A DNA stretch of 64,000 bases from an uncultured Sutterella sp. (GCA_949287305.1 CASEFX010000036.1:1-64000), one strand, 5' to 3'; counted from the stretch's first letter, positions 34,107 through 42,184 are shown. Program-made: numbers and translations. The notes: a model not told the origin generated them from the letters alone.

Positions 34107-34846
34107 CCGAAAAACCCTCGGCTCTGCGCACGGCCGTCTGGGAGCGGACCCGAAAGGGAGAATCGGTCTCCGACATTGCCCGGGCGCTTGGCACGGACGA
34201 GCGCATCGTGACGCTCATCGCCAACACCTTCGAGCGGCTCGAATCGAAGCGCCGAAGCGGCGAGCGGCCGCTCCCCGACATGCGCGACGCCTTGAACGCC
34301 GTGCGGGGCGAAAAGGATCCGAAACTCTTTCGCTCGGAAAAGCTGCGCCTTTTCCGCAGCTACCTGCTGGCACTTCTCGGCACGAAGCGCGGGCTCGTGC
34401 GGATTCTGAACGGCGTCACCGACAGTCAGGCGCGCTCCGCCTGCCTTGCGGCGGAGCGCTCGGGCGTTCGCCGCGGCGAGACGCTTCCTGACGACGTCTA
34501 CCGCGCGATGCTTGAGAGCGCCTTCGCGGCCTTCTATCTTCGGATTGCAGGGGACGAAGTCTTTGACGAGGCGAACGTCCCGCACGTGCTCGAAGCCTGG
34601 GGAAAAACCGTCGAAGCCTTCTCGGGAAACGCCTTTTCGGCCTTCCATCCGCATTTGGACGACGCGTCGCTCTTTTTCGAAACGGCGCTTCGCATCCGCG
34701 AGGGCGTCAAACGCTACCGGCGCTGTCCCTTCTGCAAAACAGTGCATCTCATTGATGCGGAGGAGAAGGCCGACGACGCGCGCTTTTCCAACTGCCCCTT
34801 CTGTCAGTTTCGCTATCTCTCGGAAAACGCCTTTCGTCCCAAGTGA
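34103..34846 (+). CDS. Divergent FlhC-like zinc-binding transcription factor
   Basis: A 247-residue protein. The N-terminal 85 residues contain a helix-turn-helix (SVSDIARALGTDERIVTLIA). The rest follows FlhC: a GxxLP turn before a long helix (RRGETLPDDVYRAMLESAFAAF cut at about 124-145), a hydrophobic helix VLEAWGKTVEAF, and a C-terminal zinc ribbon with Cys208, Cys211, Cys231 and Cys234, where CKTVHLIDA parallels FlhC CGGNFITHA. AGAGGAGG (34091-34098) is a strong ribosome binding site. FlhD and FlhC act as one complex, so this gene and the previous one probably do too. The match was made by eye. Confidence 0.65.
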   Translation: MTEKPSALRTAVWERTRKGESVSDIARALGTDERIVTLIANTFERLESKRRSGERPLPDMRDALNAVRGEKDPKLFRSEKLRLFRSYLLALLGTKRGLVRILNGVTDSQARSACLAAERSGVRRGETLPDDVYRAMLESAFAAFYLRIAGDEVFDEANVPHVLEAWGKTVEAFSGNAFSAFHPHLDDASLFFETALRIREGVKRYRRCPFCKTVHLIDAEEKADDARFSNCPFCQFRYLSENAFRPK

Positions 34847-34858
34847 CGGCCCGCTCCC

Positions 34859-34916
34859 CGGGACGCCCGCCGTCCCGAAGCCTTTCCGCCCAACTGCGAA
34901 GACTGCGCCTTCGCAG
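34859..34916 (+). other. Two hairpins inside the operon
   Basis: CGGGACG/CGTCCCG (34859-34877) and CTGCGAAG/CTTCGCAG (34894-34916), both perfect, lie in the only sizeable gap of the operon. Neither has a T-run. They may set the ratio of downstream genes by mRNA processing. Confidence 0.5.
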
Positions 34917-34962
34917 GGAGGAAGGAATTCTTTTCACTTCTTTGTTCGTGGAGTTTCCGATC

Positions 34963-35754
34963 ATGACCTTCAACCTTCAACGTCTTCTCGCGCTCAAGGA
35001 TAAGCGCGCCATCCCGCCGCCCGCGCCGCCGCAGGCGAGCGAGGCCGAGCGCGAAGCGCTCTTTCGGGAAATTCGTTCGACGCTCGCGCGCCGCGAACTC
35101 AATCCCCTCGACGTGTCGGCGGCTCTCGCGTCGCTTCTCGAAGCGGGCCTCTCGCAGGCGGAAATCGCCCGCAACGTGGGCCGCTCTCCCGCCTACGTGT
35201 CGACCTATCTGGAACTCGCCGCGCTTCCCGAAGCGCTCGAGCGTCTCGTGCGCGAAGGACGTCTGCGCGACCCCTCGACCGTGGTCGTTCTTAAGCGCTT
35301 CTTTGCCGAGTGCCCCGACGAGGCCGAGGCGCAGGTCCGACGTGCCATGCGGGAAAACGGAACGATCTCCCGCGCCGCCGCCCGAAAACTTCTCTCCGAC
35401 GCAATCCATGCCAAGCGCCCGCACCGCACGGACGCCGGCGTCGTATCCCGTGCCGACGAAGCCGCGCACCACTTCTCGCGCGACGCCTATTGGGACGCGC
35501 TCCCCGACGTGACGGGCGGACGCGACTGCCGCGCCATCTCGCGGTTCGAGCGTCGTCACATCGTCGTCGAATGGGTGGACTCTGAAGACCGCCTGCGCTC
35601 GGGCTATCTCACCCCGAACTGGCTCTCGAACGATCCGAACGTCGTGTGCGTCACCTCGAAGGGACGGCTCTTTGAAGTGAACGTCGCGCATCTGACGATC
35701 GCCGGAATCTTTCCCTCTTCCGAAATCGACCTCGGACGCCTGAGCCATGAATAA
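34963..35754 (+). CDS. KorB/ParB-like DNA-binding protein lacking the N-terminal ParB domain
   Basis: A 263-residue protein. Residues about 35-125 match the ParB/KorB helix-turn-helix module (ASLLEAGLSQAEIARNVG, SPAYVSTYLELAALPEAL, VREGRLRD). The C-terminal 55 residues are beta-rich (HIVVEWVDSED, RSGYLTPNW, LFEVNVAHLTIAGIF), like the SH3-type dimer domain of KorB. The N-terminal CTP-binding domain with GxRRxR is missing, and no parA gene is nearby, so a role as repressor is more likely than partition. GGAG (34950-34953) is 9 bp before the ATG. Confidence 0.65.
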   Translation: MTFNLQRLLALKDKRAIPPPAPPQASEAEREALFREIRSTLARRELNPLDVSAALASLLEAGLSQAEIARNVGRSPAYVSTYLELAALPEALERLVREGRLRDPSTVVVLKRFFAECPDEAEAQVRRAMRENGTISRAAARKLLSDAIHAKRPHRTDAGVVSRADEAAHHFSRDAYWDALPDVTGGRDCRAISRFERRHIVVEWVDSEDRLRSGYLTPNWLSNDPNVVCVTSKGRLFEVNVAHLTIAGIFPSSEIDLGRLSHE

Positions 35755-36067
35755 GAACGCCCTCACGAAAGCGAACATCACGACGCTGCACTTTCTGCTC
35801 TACGTGCTTGCGCGGGCCGAGCGGCCGTCCGCGCGCACGCTCTGCGACATCAGCGGCCTCTCGCGCGTGACGATCTACCGCTACTTCGAAACGCTCGAAG
35901 CCATGTACGGAATCCGCGTGAAGTTTCACCCGATCGCGACGGGGCGTCGCGGCCGCACGGGCTACTACGCGCTCGAGAGTTGGGGAATCCTCAATGAAGC
36001 GGCCTTTTTGCGCTTCATGGATGAAAAACTCGAAGAACTCCACGGCAGGGAGCACGAAACGGCATGA
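35747..36067 (+). CDS. Small winged-helix DNA-binding protein
   Basis: A 106-residue protein with a winged helix: ITTLHFLLYVLARAERP, then ARTLCDISGLSRVTIYRYFETLE as the recognition unit and a wing from GIRVKFH to GYYALE. The C-terminus is a short acidic helix. It overlaps the KorB-like gene by 8 bp and the next gene by 4 bp (ATGA). It is probably a regulator or an architectural partner of the operon products. No family name is certain. Confidence 0.65.
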   Translation: MNKNALTKANITTLHFLLYVLARAERPSARTLCDISGLSRVTIYRYFETLEAMYGIRVKFHPIATGRRGRTGYYALESWGILNEAAFLRFMDEKLEELHGREHETA

Positions 36068-36585
36068 CCACGCAACCCCCATCCTCCAAGCACGGCTTTC
36101 GGGCGATTCCGCTCGAAGACTTCGACCGGGAGGCCGCGGAGCATTTCGCCCGCACGAACGGCACGAGCGTCGAGGAGGCGCTTTTCGAGTACGCGCGCGA
36201 GCAGTATCTGAATCAACTCCTCACCGAGTGGCAGAGCGCCTCGCAACTCTTTTGCCGCTTCATCGAAAGGATGGCGCCCCACGCGTCGCCCGCCGAAATC
36301 GTTCTTGCGCTTCGCGAGACCGCCAAGACCTACGACGACTTCGTGACGGCGGGCCTTTTGATGCGCGACGGCGTGAGGCTCCTCTTTCTCGTCAACGAGC
36401 TCGCGAGCCGCATCCTGAGCGTGCCTGCCCTGCGCGAAGAAGAGGAAAAGGCCGCCCGAACGAAAAACGAAGCGGCGCTTCGCTTTGCGCTCTTTGAAAA
36501 ACTCCTCCCCAAGGCCCTCTACGGCCTCGTCGTGCGAAACGCACACTGCGCCGCCGACTGGCACAAACTCTATCCGGGCACCTGA
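36064..36585 (+). CDS. Unknown helical protein, last gene of the operon
   Basis: A 173-residue soluble protein, predicted almost all helical, that I do not recognise. The charged N-terminus (FRAIPLEDFDREAAEHFAR) is followed by four or five amphipathic helices and a C-terminal AHCAADWHKLYPGT with a His and Cys cluster. It is translationally coupled to the winged-helix gene. Codon use is like the host core genes, arguing against recent transfer. By position it belongs to the FlhDC-like/KorB-like regulatory group. Confidence 0.6.
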   Translation: MTTQPPSSKHGFRAIPLEDFDREAAEHFARTNGTSVEEALFEYAREQYLNQLLTEWQSASQLFCRFIERMAPHASPAEIVLALRETAKTYDDFVTAGLLMRDGVRLLFLVNELASRILSVPALREEEEKAARTKNEAALRFALFEKLLPKALYGLVVRNAHCAADWHKLYPGT

Positions 36586-36605
36586 CAACTTGGCCCCCTC
36601 TTTGC

Positions 36606-36645
36606 AACCCGCCCCAAGACGCCGTCGTCCCGGCGGGTTCTCTCT
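36606..36645 (+). terminator. Terminator-like hairpin ending the operon
   Basis: AACCCGCC/GGCGGGTT arms with an 18-base loop that can itself fold. The downstream CTCTCTC is only moderately T-rich. Confidence 0.55.
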
Positions 36646-36946
36646 CAAAAAAGGCGATGTTATTTTCCCGGAAAAAATCGTCGCCTCTTCTCCTCTCATT
36701 TCTCATTTTTTGAAAAATCCACTCCCCTCGAAAAGAGAAGAACTTTTCCTACACTCCTATTTTGCTTTTTCACGGCTTCGGAATTTGATACGGTCTTCAG
36801 CCTTCACGGCTCTTTTCGCCGCCCTGCGGGAGGGAACGTCGTTTCGACTCATTATGGTTATCCCTAAGCAACAAACGTTCCTCGAGAACGCACCGTCGCC
36901 CTCTCTCGGGCGTCCTTTTCCTCTCACTTTCGGAGACCACTACGCA
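36646..36946. other. AT-rich intergenic region
   Basis: No gene seen. The segment is clearly richer in A and T than its neighbours and has several A/T runs (36650-36780), consistent with promoters for the downstream two-HTH gene. An open frame extends upstream of 36947 but has no start with a ribosome binding site and no homology I can see. Confidence 0.4.
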
Positions 36947-37315
36947 ATGAGCAATCAATCGTTGGAAACCGCTTTTCACCGTCACCTTCCCGACCGCATT
37001 CTGTCCCGAGAAATCCGTGAGCAGGCGCTCGAGCTCTTCGAGCAGGGGCTCGGGCACAAGTCGGTGGCGAAGCGCCTGGCGATTTCCCCGCACACGACGC
37101 GCGACTGGGGACGCGCCTTCCGCGAAAACCGCTTCTTCCCGGCCGTCTCGAAGCACCTCTACTGCTACGACGACGATGCCAAATCGGCCGTTTGGGCCCT
37201 TTCGCTCAAGGGGTTCACCATCAGTGAAATTTCTGAAAAGACGAACATCAGCCGCAGCACCTGCTACGCCTGGATCCGCGCGAAGCGCGACGCCAACGCC
37301 CGCCGTGCGAGCTGA
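36947..37315 (+). CDS. Two-HTH protein, transposase-OrfA-like
   Basis: A 122-residue protein with two consecutive helix-turn-helix units: QALELFEQGLGHKSVAKRLA with SPHTTRDWGRAF, and AVWALSLKGFTISEISEKT with ISRSTCYAWIRAKR. This is the build of IS3-type OrfA proteins, but there is no OrfB, no terminal inverted repeats are seen, and it has its own CGGAGA site (36931-36936) and terminator. It may be a domesticated DNA-binding protein. Confidence 0.6.
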   Translation: MSNQSLETAFHRHLPDRILSREIREQALELFEQGLGHKSVAKRLAISPHTTRDWGRAFRENRFFPAVSKHLYCYDDDAKSAVWALSLKGFTISEISEKTNISRSTCYAWIRAKRDANARRAS

Positions 37316-37328
37316 CTGACCGGAATAG

Positions 37329-37360
37329 GCCGGCGCAACAAAAAAGCGCCGGCTTTATTG
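37329..37360 (+). terminator. Intrinsic terminator
   Basis: A perfect 8-bp stem GCCGGCGC/GCGCCGGC with an A-rich loop, followed by TTTATTG. Confidence 0.8.
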
Positions 37361-37407
37361 TGTTCGAAGGAAGATGGTATTCTGGACGTTTTTGGTTGAG
37401 ACACAGC

Positions 37408-37429
37408 GCGGATCATCTCTAAGATCCGC
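37408..37429. repeat. Inverted repeat GCGGATC/GATCCGC
   Basis: 7-bp arms around an 8-bp loop in the AT-rich gap before the AAA ATPase gene. It could be an operator or a hairpin. Confidence 0.4.
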
Positions 37430-37553
37430 TTTCCAAAGAAGACTTTGCTTTTTCCGACAATCCTTTTTGATCATCGCCATCACATGAATAACATACTTGT
37501 TACTAACTGATGCGTTACCATTTTGGCATCCGTACAGAAAATGGGACCCCATC

Positions 37554-38714
37554 GTGTCGTACAACGCCAAGATCCTCCCGCCGTTTGAGTTCGGCGTTCC
37601 CGTCAGCGGCGAAACCTTCGCGGGCCGCACGGTGGAAACGCGGCATCTCTGCGCCAACTTTCGCCACGGGATCAATACGACCCTGATTTCGCCGCGTCGG
37701 ACAGGGAAAACGTCGCTTGTTAACCGGACCATCCGTCTTTCCGAAAACGAGTCTCTCCGCATCGCTCGGTTCGATGCGCTGAAGTGCGCAAGCGACGAAG
37801 AATTTCTCACCGCCTTCGCAATCGCCGTCATACGGGCCGCGTCCGTCCTGCAGGAAAAACAGATGGCGTTGACCCAGCGCTTCCTGGCCCGGTTCGCCCC
37901 GAAGATCTCCCTCGGTACGGATTCAACAAACGACTTCTCCGTTTCGCTCGAAATCAAAAACATCCGATCCGAAGCCGAAAAAATTCTTCAACTGCCGGAA
38001 GACATCGCGGCCGCTGAAAACATTCGCATCGTCGTCTGCATCGACGAATTCCAGCAAATCGGAGAATTCGACGACTCCTTGTCCTTCCAAAAGCTCCTCC
38101 GCACCGTGTGGCAGCTTCAGAAGCATGTTTCATATTGCCGCGGCAGTCAAGGCAAGATGGAGAGACTCTTCGGCCCGCAAAACAGTCCCTTTTATCGCTT
38201 CGGCGACATGATGCACCTGCAGAGGATCAGACGAGACGACTGGGTCGAATTCATCATCCGACGCTTCAGGGATTCCGGCAAATCCATCACCGAAGCGATG
38301 GCCGGGCACATCGCCGACGCGGTCGAAAACCATCCGGCTTACGTACAGCACCTCGCGTGGTACGTGTGGCTGGAAACGAGCGGGGAAGTCCGGGAAGAGT
38401 CGTGCAACGTTGCGATCAAGAAGATGTTGGACGCCTACCACCCGATCTTTGCCGAGCGAGTTTCCCGATTGACGCTGCGGCAAAGAAATTTCCTCAAAGC
38501 TCTTGACGACGGCGTGCAAGCCGGCTTCACCCGACAAAAAACGCTCGAGCAATACCGATTGGGAAACTCGGCGAACGTCGCCCGAGTGAAGAAGTCGCTG
38601 ATCGAAAAAGCACTGATCGCGCTCGTTGACACCGATCGGTGGGTCACCACGGACCCGGTGTTCCGACTTTGGCTTCGCCAAAGGTTCTGGTGCGCCTCCG
38701 GACCTTCTTTCTGA
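37554..38714 (+). CDS. AAA ATPase (archaeal-type/STAND-like), accessory
   Basis: A 386-residue ATPase with Walker A SPRRTGKTSL (near residue 42) and Walker B IRIVVCIDEFQQI (about 160-172), then a sensor region and a C-terminal winged helix (LTLRQRNFLKALDDG ... WVTTDPVFRLWLR). This is the layout of the archaeal ATPase (PF01637) family often found in accessory DNA. The GTG at 37554 is the best start because the reading just upstream is non-homologous, but its ribosome binding site is weak. GC is lower than in the flanking genes, which suggests transfer. Function unknown; defence or mobile-element roles are possible. Confidence 0.7.
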   Translation: MSYNAKILPPFEFGVPVSGETFAGRTVETRHLCANFRHGINTTLISPRRTGKTSLVNRTIRLSENESLRIARFDALKCASDEEFLTAFAIAVIRAASVLQEKQMALTQRFLARFAPKISLGTDSTNDFSVSLEIKNIRSEAEKILQLPEDIAAAENIRIVVCIDEFQQIGEFDDSLSFQKLLRTVWQLQKHVSYCRGSQGKMERLFGPQNSPFYRFGDMMHLQRIRRDDWVEFIIRRFRDSGKSITEAMAGHIADAVENHPAYVQHLAWYVWLETSGEVREESCNVAIKKMLDAYHPIFAERVSRLTLRQRNFLKALDDGVQAGFTRQKTLEQYRLGNSANVARVKKSLIEKALIALVDTDRWVTTDPVFRLWLRQRFWCASGPSF

Positions 38715-38787
38715 AGTACCGGTACAGTACACGTCACTTCTCCTTGGAAAACGCCGGACCCCGTCCCTCTCCCCTGATAGTCAATTT

Positions 38788-38829
38788 CCGATTAACTTAA
38801 TCGCCGATTGACTAAATTTCCGATTGACT
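38788..38829. repeat. Three direct repeats of CCGATTRACT, 16-bp period
   Basis: Copies at 38788 (CCGATTAACT), 38804 and 38820 (CCGATTGACT) are spaced exactly 16 bp start to start. A reverse half AGTCAAT precedes them (38779-38785). The array lies 80-190 bp before the peptide transporter operon and looks like an operator or iteron set. Confidence 0.65.
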
Positions 38830-38918
38830 TCCCGCAGGGACACGGAGGCACTCCGGAAAAAGTACCGTGGTTTTCCTTGTTTTGACGGCTCGTCACGAAA
38901 GACCGTTCGGATAGAATG

Positions 38919-38952
38919 GTCGAACGGGCCCGAAGGCCCTCCGACCGTTTTG
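38919..38952 (+). promoter_or_regulatory. Leader hairpin of the peptide transporter operon
   Basis: Nested arms GGTCG/CGACC and GGGCC/GGCCC with a CGAA loop, then GTTTTG. A -10-like TAGAAT is just upstream (38912-38917). This could act as an attenuator or a 5' stabiliser. Confidence 0.45.
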
Positions 38953-38981
38953 TCCCTTCTTCGGGAAGGAAAGGATTTCTT

Positions 38982-41195
38982 TTGAAGCGTCTCACCCGTT
39001 GGCTTTTCATAGCCGTACTCTCCCTGCCGCTTGCCGCGCAGAGCATCGTGCTCAACGCTCCGCGCGACGTGGAGGAGTACGCGGAGAAGACGCTCTTTAC
39101 GGCCTTCGGCGGGCGCAGTCCCCGCACGCTCGATCCGCAGCGCTCCTATTCTTCGGACGAAACGGCCTACACCTACGGCATCTACGAACCGCTCTATCAG
39201 TACCACTACCTGAAGCGCCCCTACGCACTCGAGCCCCGCACGGCCGTGCGCGTGGTGGAACCGCGCTACTTTGACACGGACGGCAGGGAACTCCCCTCCG
39301 ACGCCCCGGCCGAAGCGATCGCCGTTTCCGTCTACGACATTCCGATTCAAAAGGGCATCCGCTTTGCGCCGCACCCGGCCTTCGCGAAGGACCAGGACGG
39401 AAACTTCCTCTACCACGACCTTTCTTACGAAGAGGCGAAAACGAAGAGGAATCCCGACGACTTCGCCGAGCGCGGCACGCGCGAACTCACCGCGCACGAC
39501 TACGTCCACGGCATCCGCCGCATCGCGAGTCCCCGCGTCGTAAGCCCCATCCTCGGAACCATGAGCGACCACATCGTGGGGCTTGAGGAACTCGCGCGCA
39601 CGCTTCGCGAAAAGGACCGTCTCCTTCGGGAAAAGGAAGGAAGCGACGCCTATCTCGACATCGACGACGTCCCCTTCAAAGGGGCCGAGGCGCTCGACGA
39701 CCATACCCTTCGCATCCGCGTAAAAGGCAAGTACCCGCAGTTTTCCAACTGGCTCACCATGGCCTTCTTCGCGCCCGTCCCGTGGGAAGCGGAAAAGTTC
39801 TATTCGCAGCGCGGCTTTCAGGAGAACAACTTCACGCTCAACACCTGGCCCGTCGGCACCGGCCCCTTCATGATGAGCGTCTTCGAGGAAAACCGACGCC
39901 ACGAGATGGTCAAGAATCCCCTCTTTCGTTTCGTCCCCTATCCCTGCGAAGGGGAAGCGGGCGACAAGGAAAAGGGTTATCTCGACGCCTGCGGCAAACC
40001 CCTCCCGCTCGTCGACCGGGTCGTCTTCGAAATCGAAAAGGAAGCGGTGCCGCTTCAGACGAAATTCCTTCAGGGCTACTACGACAGTCCCTCGATCGAC
40101 CGCGTCGACACGGGGCTCGGCTACCTCACCGCGATGGCGGACAGTCCCGAAAAACTCGCGCTCTACACGAAGAAGAACCTGCGCTTTCCCGAGACGGTCG
40201 AAGCGAGCTTCTGGTATCTGGGCTTCAACTGGCTCGACCCCGTCCTCGGAGGCGGCAAGACGCCCGAAGAGGCGCGGCGCGCAAGACTTCTTCGCCAGGC
40301 GATTTCGATTGCGGTCGACTGGGAGGAGAACATCGCGATCTTCCAGAAGAACCAGGGGATTCCCGCGCACGGGCCGCTCCCTCCGGGGCTCTTTGGCTGG
40401 CGCGACGACGGTCCCTCGGCCTTCAATCCGGTCGTCTACCGAAAGACCGAAGAGGGCCGCGTCGTGCGCCGTTCGATCGAAGAGGCGAAGGCCCTTCTCA
40501 AAGAGGCGGGCTATCCCGACGGGCGCGACGCCCTCACGGGAAAGCCCCTCATTCTCTCCTTTGACTATCAGAACGCCGCGCAGGGCTCCAAAGCCTATCT
40601 CGAGTGGTATCAGCGGCAGTTCGCCAAGCTCGGCATTCAGCTCGACATCCGCGCGACCGACTACAACCGCTTTCAGGACAAGATGAACCGCGGCGCCGCG
40701 CAGATCTTTCTCTGGGGCTGGGTCGCCGACTATCCGGACGCGGAGAACTTCCTCTTTCTCTTCTACGGCCCCAACGGCAAGGTGAAGCACGGAGGCGAAA
40801 ACGCGGGAAACTACTCGAACCCCGCCTTCGACCGCGCGTTCGAGCGCATGAAGTGGCTCGAGGACGGCCCCGAAAAGGCGCGCGCGATCGACGAAATGAT
40901 CCGAATTCTCCAGGAAGACGCCCCCATCATGTTCGGATACTATCCGAAGGCGGCCGCGGCCTTCCACGAGTGGGTCCTGAACGCCAAGCCCACGAGCATG
41001 GTGCGCAACTCCCTTCAGTACATCGGCGTCGACGAAAACCTTCGCGCCGAACGCATCCGCGAGTGGAACCGCCCCGTCCTCTGGCCGCTTCTTCTCATCG
41101 TGCCGATCGCGTGGATTCTCGTTCGGGCGCTTCGCGCCGAAGCGAGACGCCGTGAGGAGCGCCGCGCCAAACCGAGTCCGGAGGAAGCCCGATGA
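38982..41195 (+). CDS. Peptide ABC transporter substrate-binding protein with C-terminal TM
   Basis: A 737-residue SBP_bac_5 (cluster C) binding protein. It has a Sec leader (LKRLTRWLFIAVLSLPLAAQS) without a lipobox, then the family pattern: GGRSPRTLDP, LYEPLYQY, ELTAHDYVHGIRR, a lid with NTWPVGTGPF, a WYLGFN segment and WGWVADYPD. Unusually it ends with a hydrophobic helix (WPLLLIVPIAWILVRALRA) and a basic tail, which would tether it to the inner membrane in place of a lipid anchor. The start is TTG at 38982, with AGGAAAGGA 7 bp upstream. It overlaps the first permease gene. Confidence 0.88.
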   Translation: MKRLTRWLFIAVLSLPLAAQSIVLNAPRDVEEYAEKTLFTAFGGRSPRTLDPQRSYSSDETAYTYGIYEPLYQYHYLKRPYALEPRTAVRVVEPRYFDTDGRELPSDAPAEAIAVSVYDIPIQKGIRFAPHPAFAKDQDGNFLYHDLSYEEAKTKRNPDDFAERGTRELTAHDYVHGIRRIASPRVVSPILGTMSDHIVGLEELARTLREKDRLLREKEGSDAYLDIDDVPFKGAEALDDHTLRIRVKGKYPQFSNWLTMAFFAPVPWEAEKFYSQRGFQENNFTLNTWPVGTGPFMMSVFEENRRHEMVKNPLFRFVPYPCEGEAGDKEKGYLDACGKPLPLVDRVVFEIEKEAVPLQTKFLQGYYDSPSIDRVDTGLGYLTAMADSPEKLALYTKKNLRFPETVEASFWYLGFNWLDPVLGGGKTPEEARRARLLRQAISIAVDWEENIAIFQKNQGIPAHGPLPPGLFGWRDDGPSAFNPVVYRKTEEGRVVRRSIEEAKALLKEAGYPDGRDALTGKPLILSFDYQNAAQGSKAYLEWYQRQFAKLGIQLDIRATDYNRFQDKMNRGAAQIFLWGWVADYPDAENFLFLFYGPNGKVKHGGENAGNYSNPAFDRAFERMKWLEDGPEKARAIDEMIRILQEDAPIMFGYYPKAAAAFHEWVLNAKPTSMVRNSLQYIGVDENLRAERIREWNRPVLWPLLLIVPIAWILVRALRAEARRREERRAKPSPEEAR

Positions 41196-42175
41196 TCGCC
41201 TATCTTTTCCGACGGCTCTTCTACGGAGCACTCATTCTCCTCGGGGTGAACCTCCTCACCTTCCTTCTCTTTTTCGCCGTGAACACGCCCGACGACATGG
41301 CGAGACTCGCCTTGGGCGGAAAGCGCGTCTCGGTCGAGTCGATCGAAGCGTGGAAGAGCGCCCACGGCTACGACCTGCCGCTCTTTTGGAACGAGAAGGC
41401 CCAAGGGACGGAGAGCGTGACGAAGACGATCTTCTGGACGAGAAGCGTCCCGCTTCTCTCCTTTGACTTCGGGATGAGCGATTCGGGCCGCGACATCACG
41501 ACGGAAATCAAGACGCGCATGGTCCCGTCGCTTCTTCTCGCCGTGCCGACCTTCCTTTTGGGCGTGATCACGGTCGTGAGCGTGTCGCTTCTCGTCGCGC
41601 TTCTCCGGGGAACGCGCCTTGAAAAGGGCGCGATCGCCGCGGCCGTCGCCCTCATGTCGATTTCGAGCCTCTTTTACATCATCACGGGGCAGTGGCTCTT
41701 CGGGAAGGTGATGCAGCTCGTTCCGGTTTCGGGCTGGAGCGACGGCCCGGGCTGCGTCGCCTTTCTCGCGCTTCCCGTCGCGATCGGCGTCTTCGCGCAG
41801 TTGGGTTCGGGGACGCTTCTCTACCGCGCGATGTTCCTTGAGGAACTCAACAAGGACTACGTGCGCTGCGTTCGCGCCAAAGGGATTACGGAAACGCGGA
41901 TTCTCTTCGGACACGTCCTTCGCAACGCCTCGCTTCCGATCGTCACCTCGACCGTCGCCGTCATTCCGTCGCTCTTCATGGGAAGCCTCATCATGGAGAG
42001 CTTCTTCGGGATTCCCGGACTCGGGAGCTACACGATCGACGCCGTGAACGCCCAGGACTTCTCCGTCGTGCGCGCCATGGTCTTTCTCGGAACGATCGCC
42101 TACATCGCGGGGCTCATTCTGACCGACGTCGTCTACACCTGGGTCGATCCGCGCATTCGACTCACGAACCGATAA
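41192..42175 (+). CDS. Peptide ABC permease (DppB/OppB/YejB type)
   Basis: A 327-residue permease with about six TMs. An N-terminal MIAYLFRRLFYGALILLGVNLLTFLLFF opening is the classic OppB start, and the coupling EAA loop is near LNKDYVRCVRAKGITETRILF. A periplasmic insertion (about 55-100) resembles YejB more than DppB. It overlaps the binding-protein gene by four bases (ATGA), and the second permease follows 9 bp later. Confidence 0.9.
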   Translation: MIAYLFRRLFYGALILLGVNLLTFLLFFAVNTPDDMARLALGGKRVSVESIEAWKSAHGYDLPLFWNEKAQGTESVTKTIFWTRSVPLLSFDFGMSDSGRDITTEIKTRMVPSLLLAVPTFLLGVITVVSVSLLVALLRGTRLEKGAIAAAVALMSISSLFYIITGQWLFGKVMQLVPVSGWSDGPGCVAFLALPVAIGVFAQLGSGTLLYRAMFLEELNKDYVRCVRAKGITETRILFGHVLRNASLPIVTSTVAVIPSLFMGSLIMESFFGIPGLGSYTIDAVNAQDFSVVRAMVFLGTIAYIAGLILTDVVYTWVDPRIRLTNR

Positions 42176-42184
42176 GGAGCCGCC

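Noticed and set aside
36947-37315. Active IS3-family element
   Set aside because: Only an OrfA-like protein is present; there is no OrfB with DDE residues and no terminal repeats.
38788-38829. Mini CRISPR array
   Set aside because: Repeats are 10 bp with 6-bp gaps, far too short for CRISPR, and no cas genes are present.
38781-41231. Open leftward frame of about 816 codons
   Set aside because: Antisense to the peptide-binding protein gene, which has a signal peptide, ribosome binding site and operon context.
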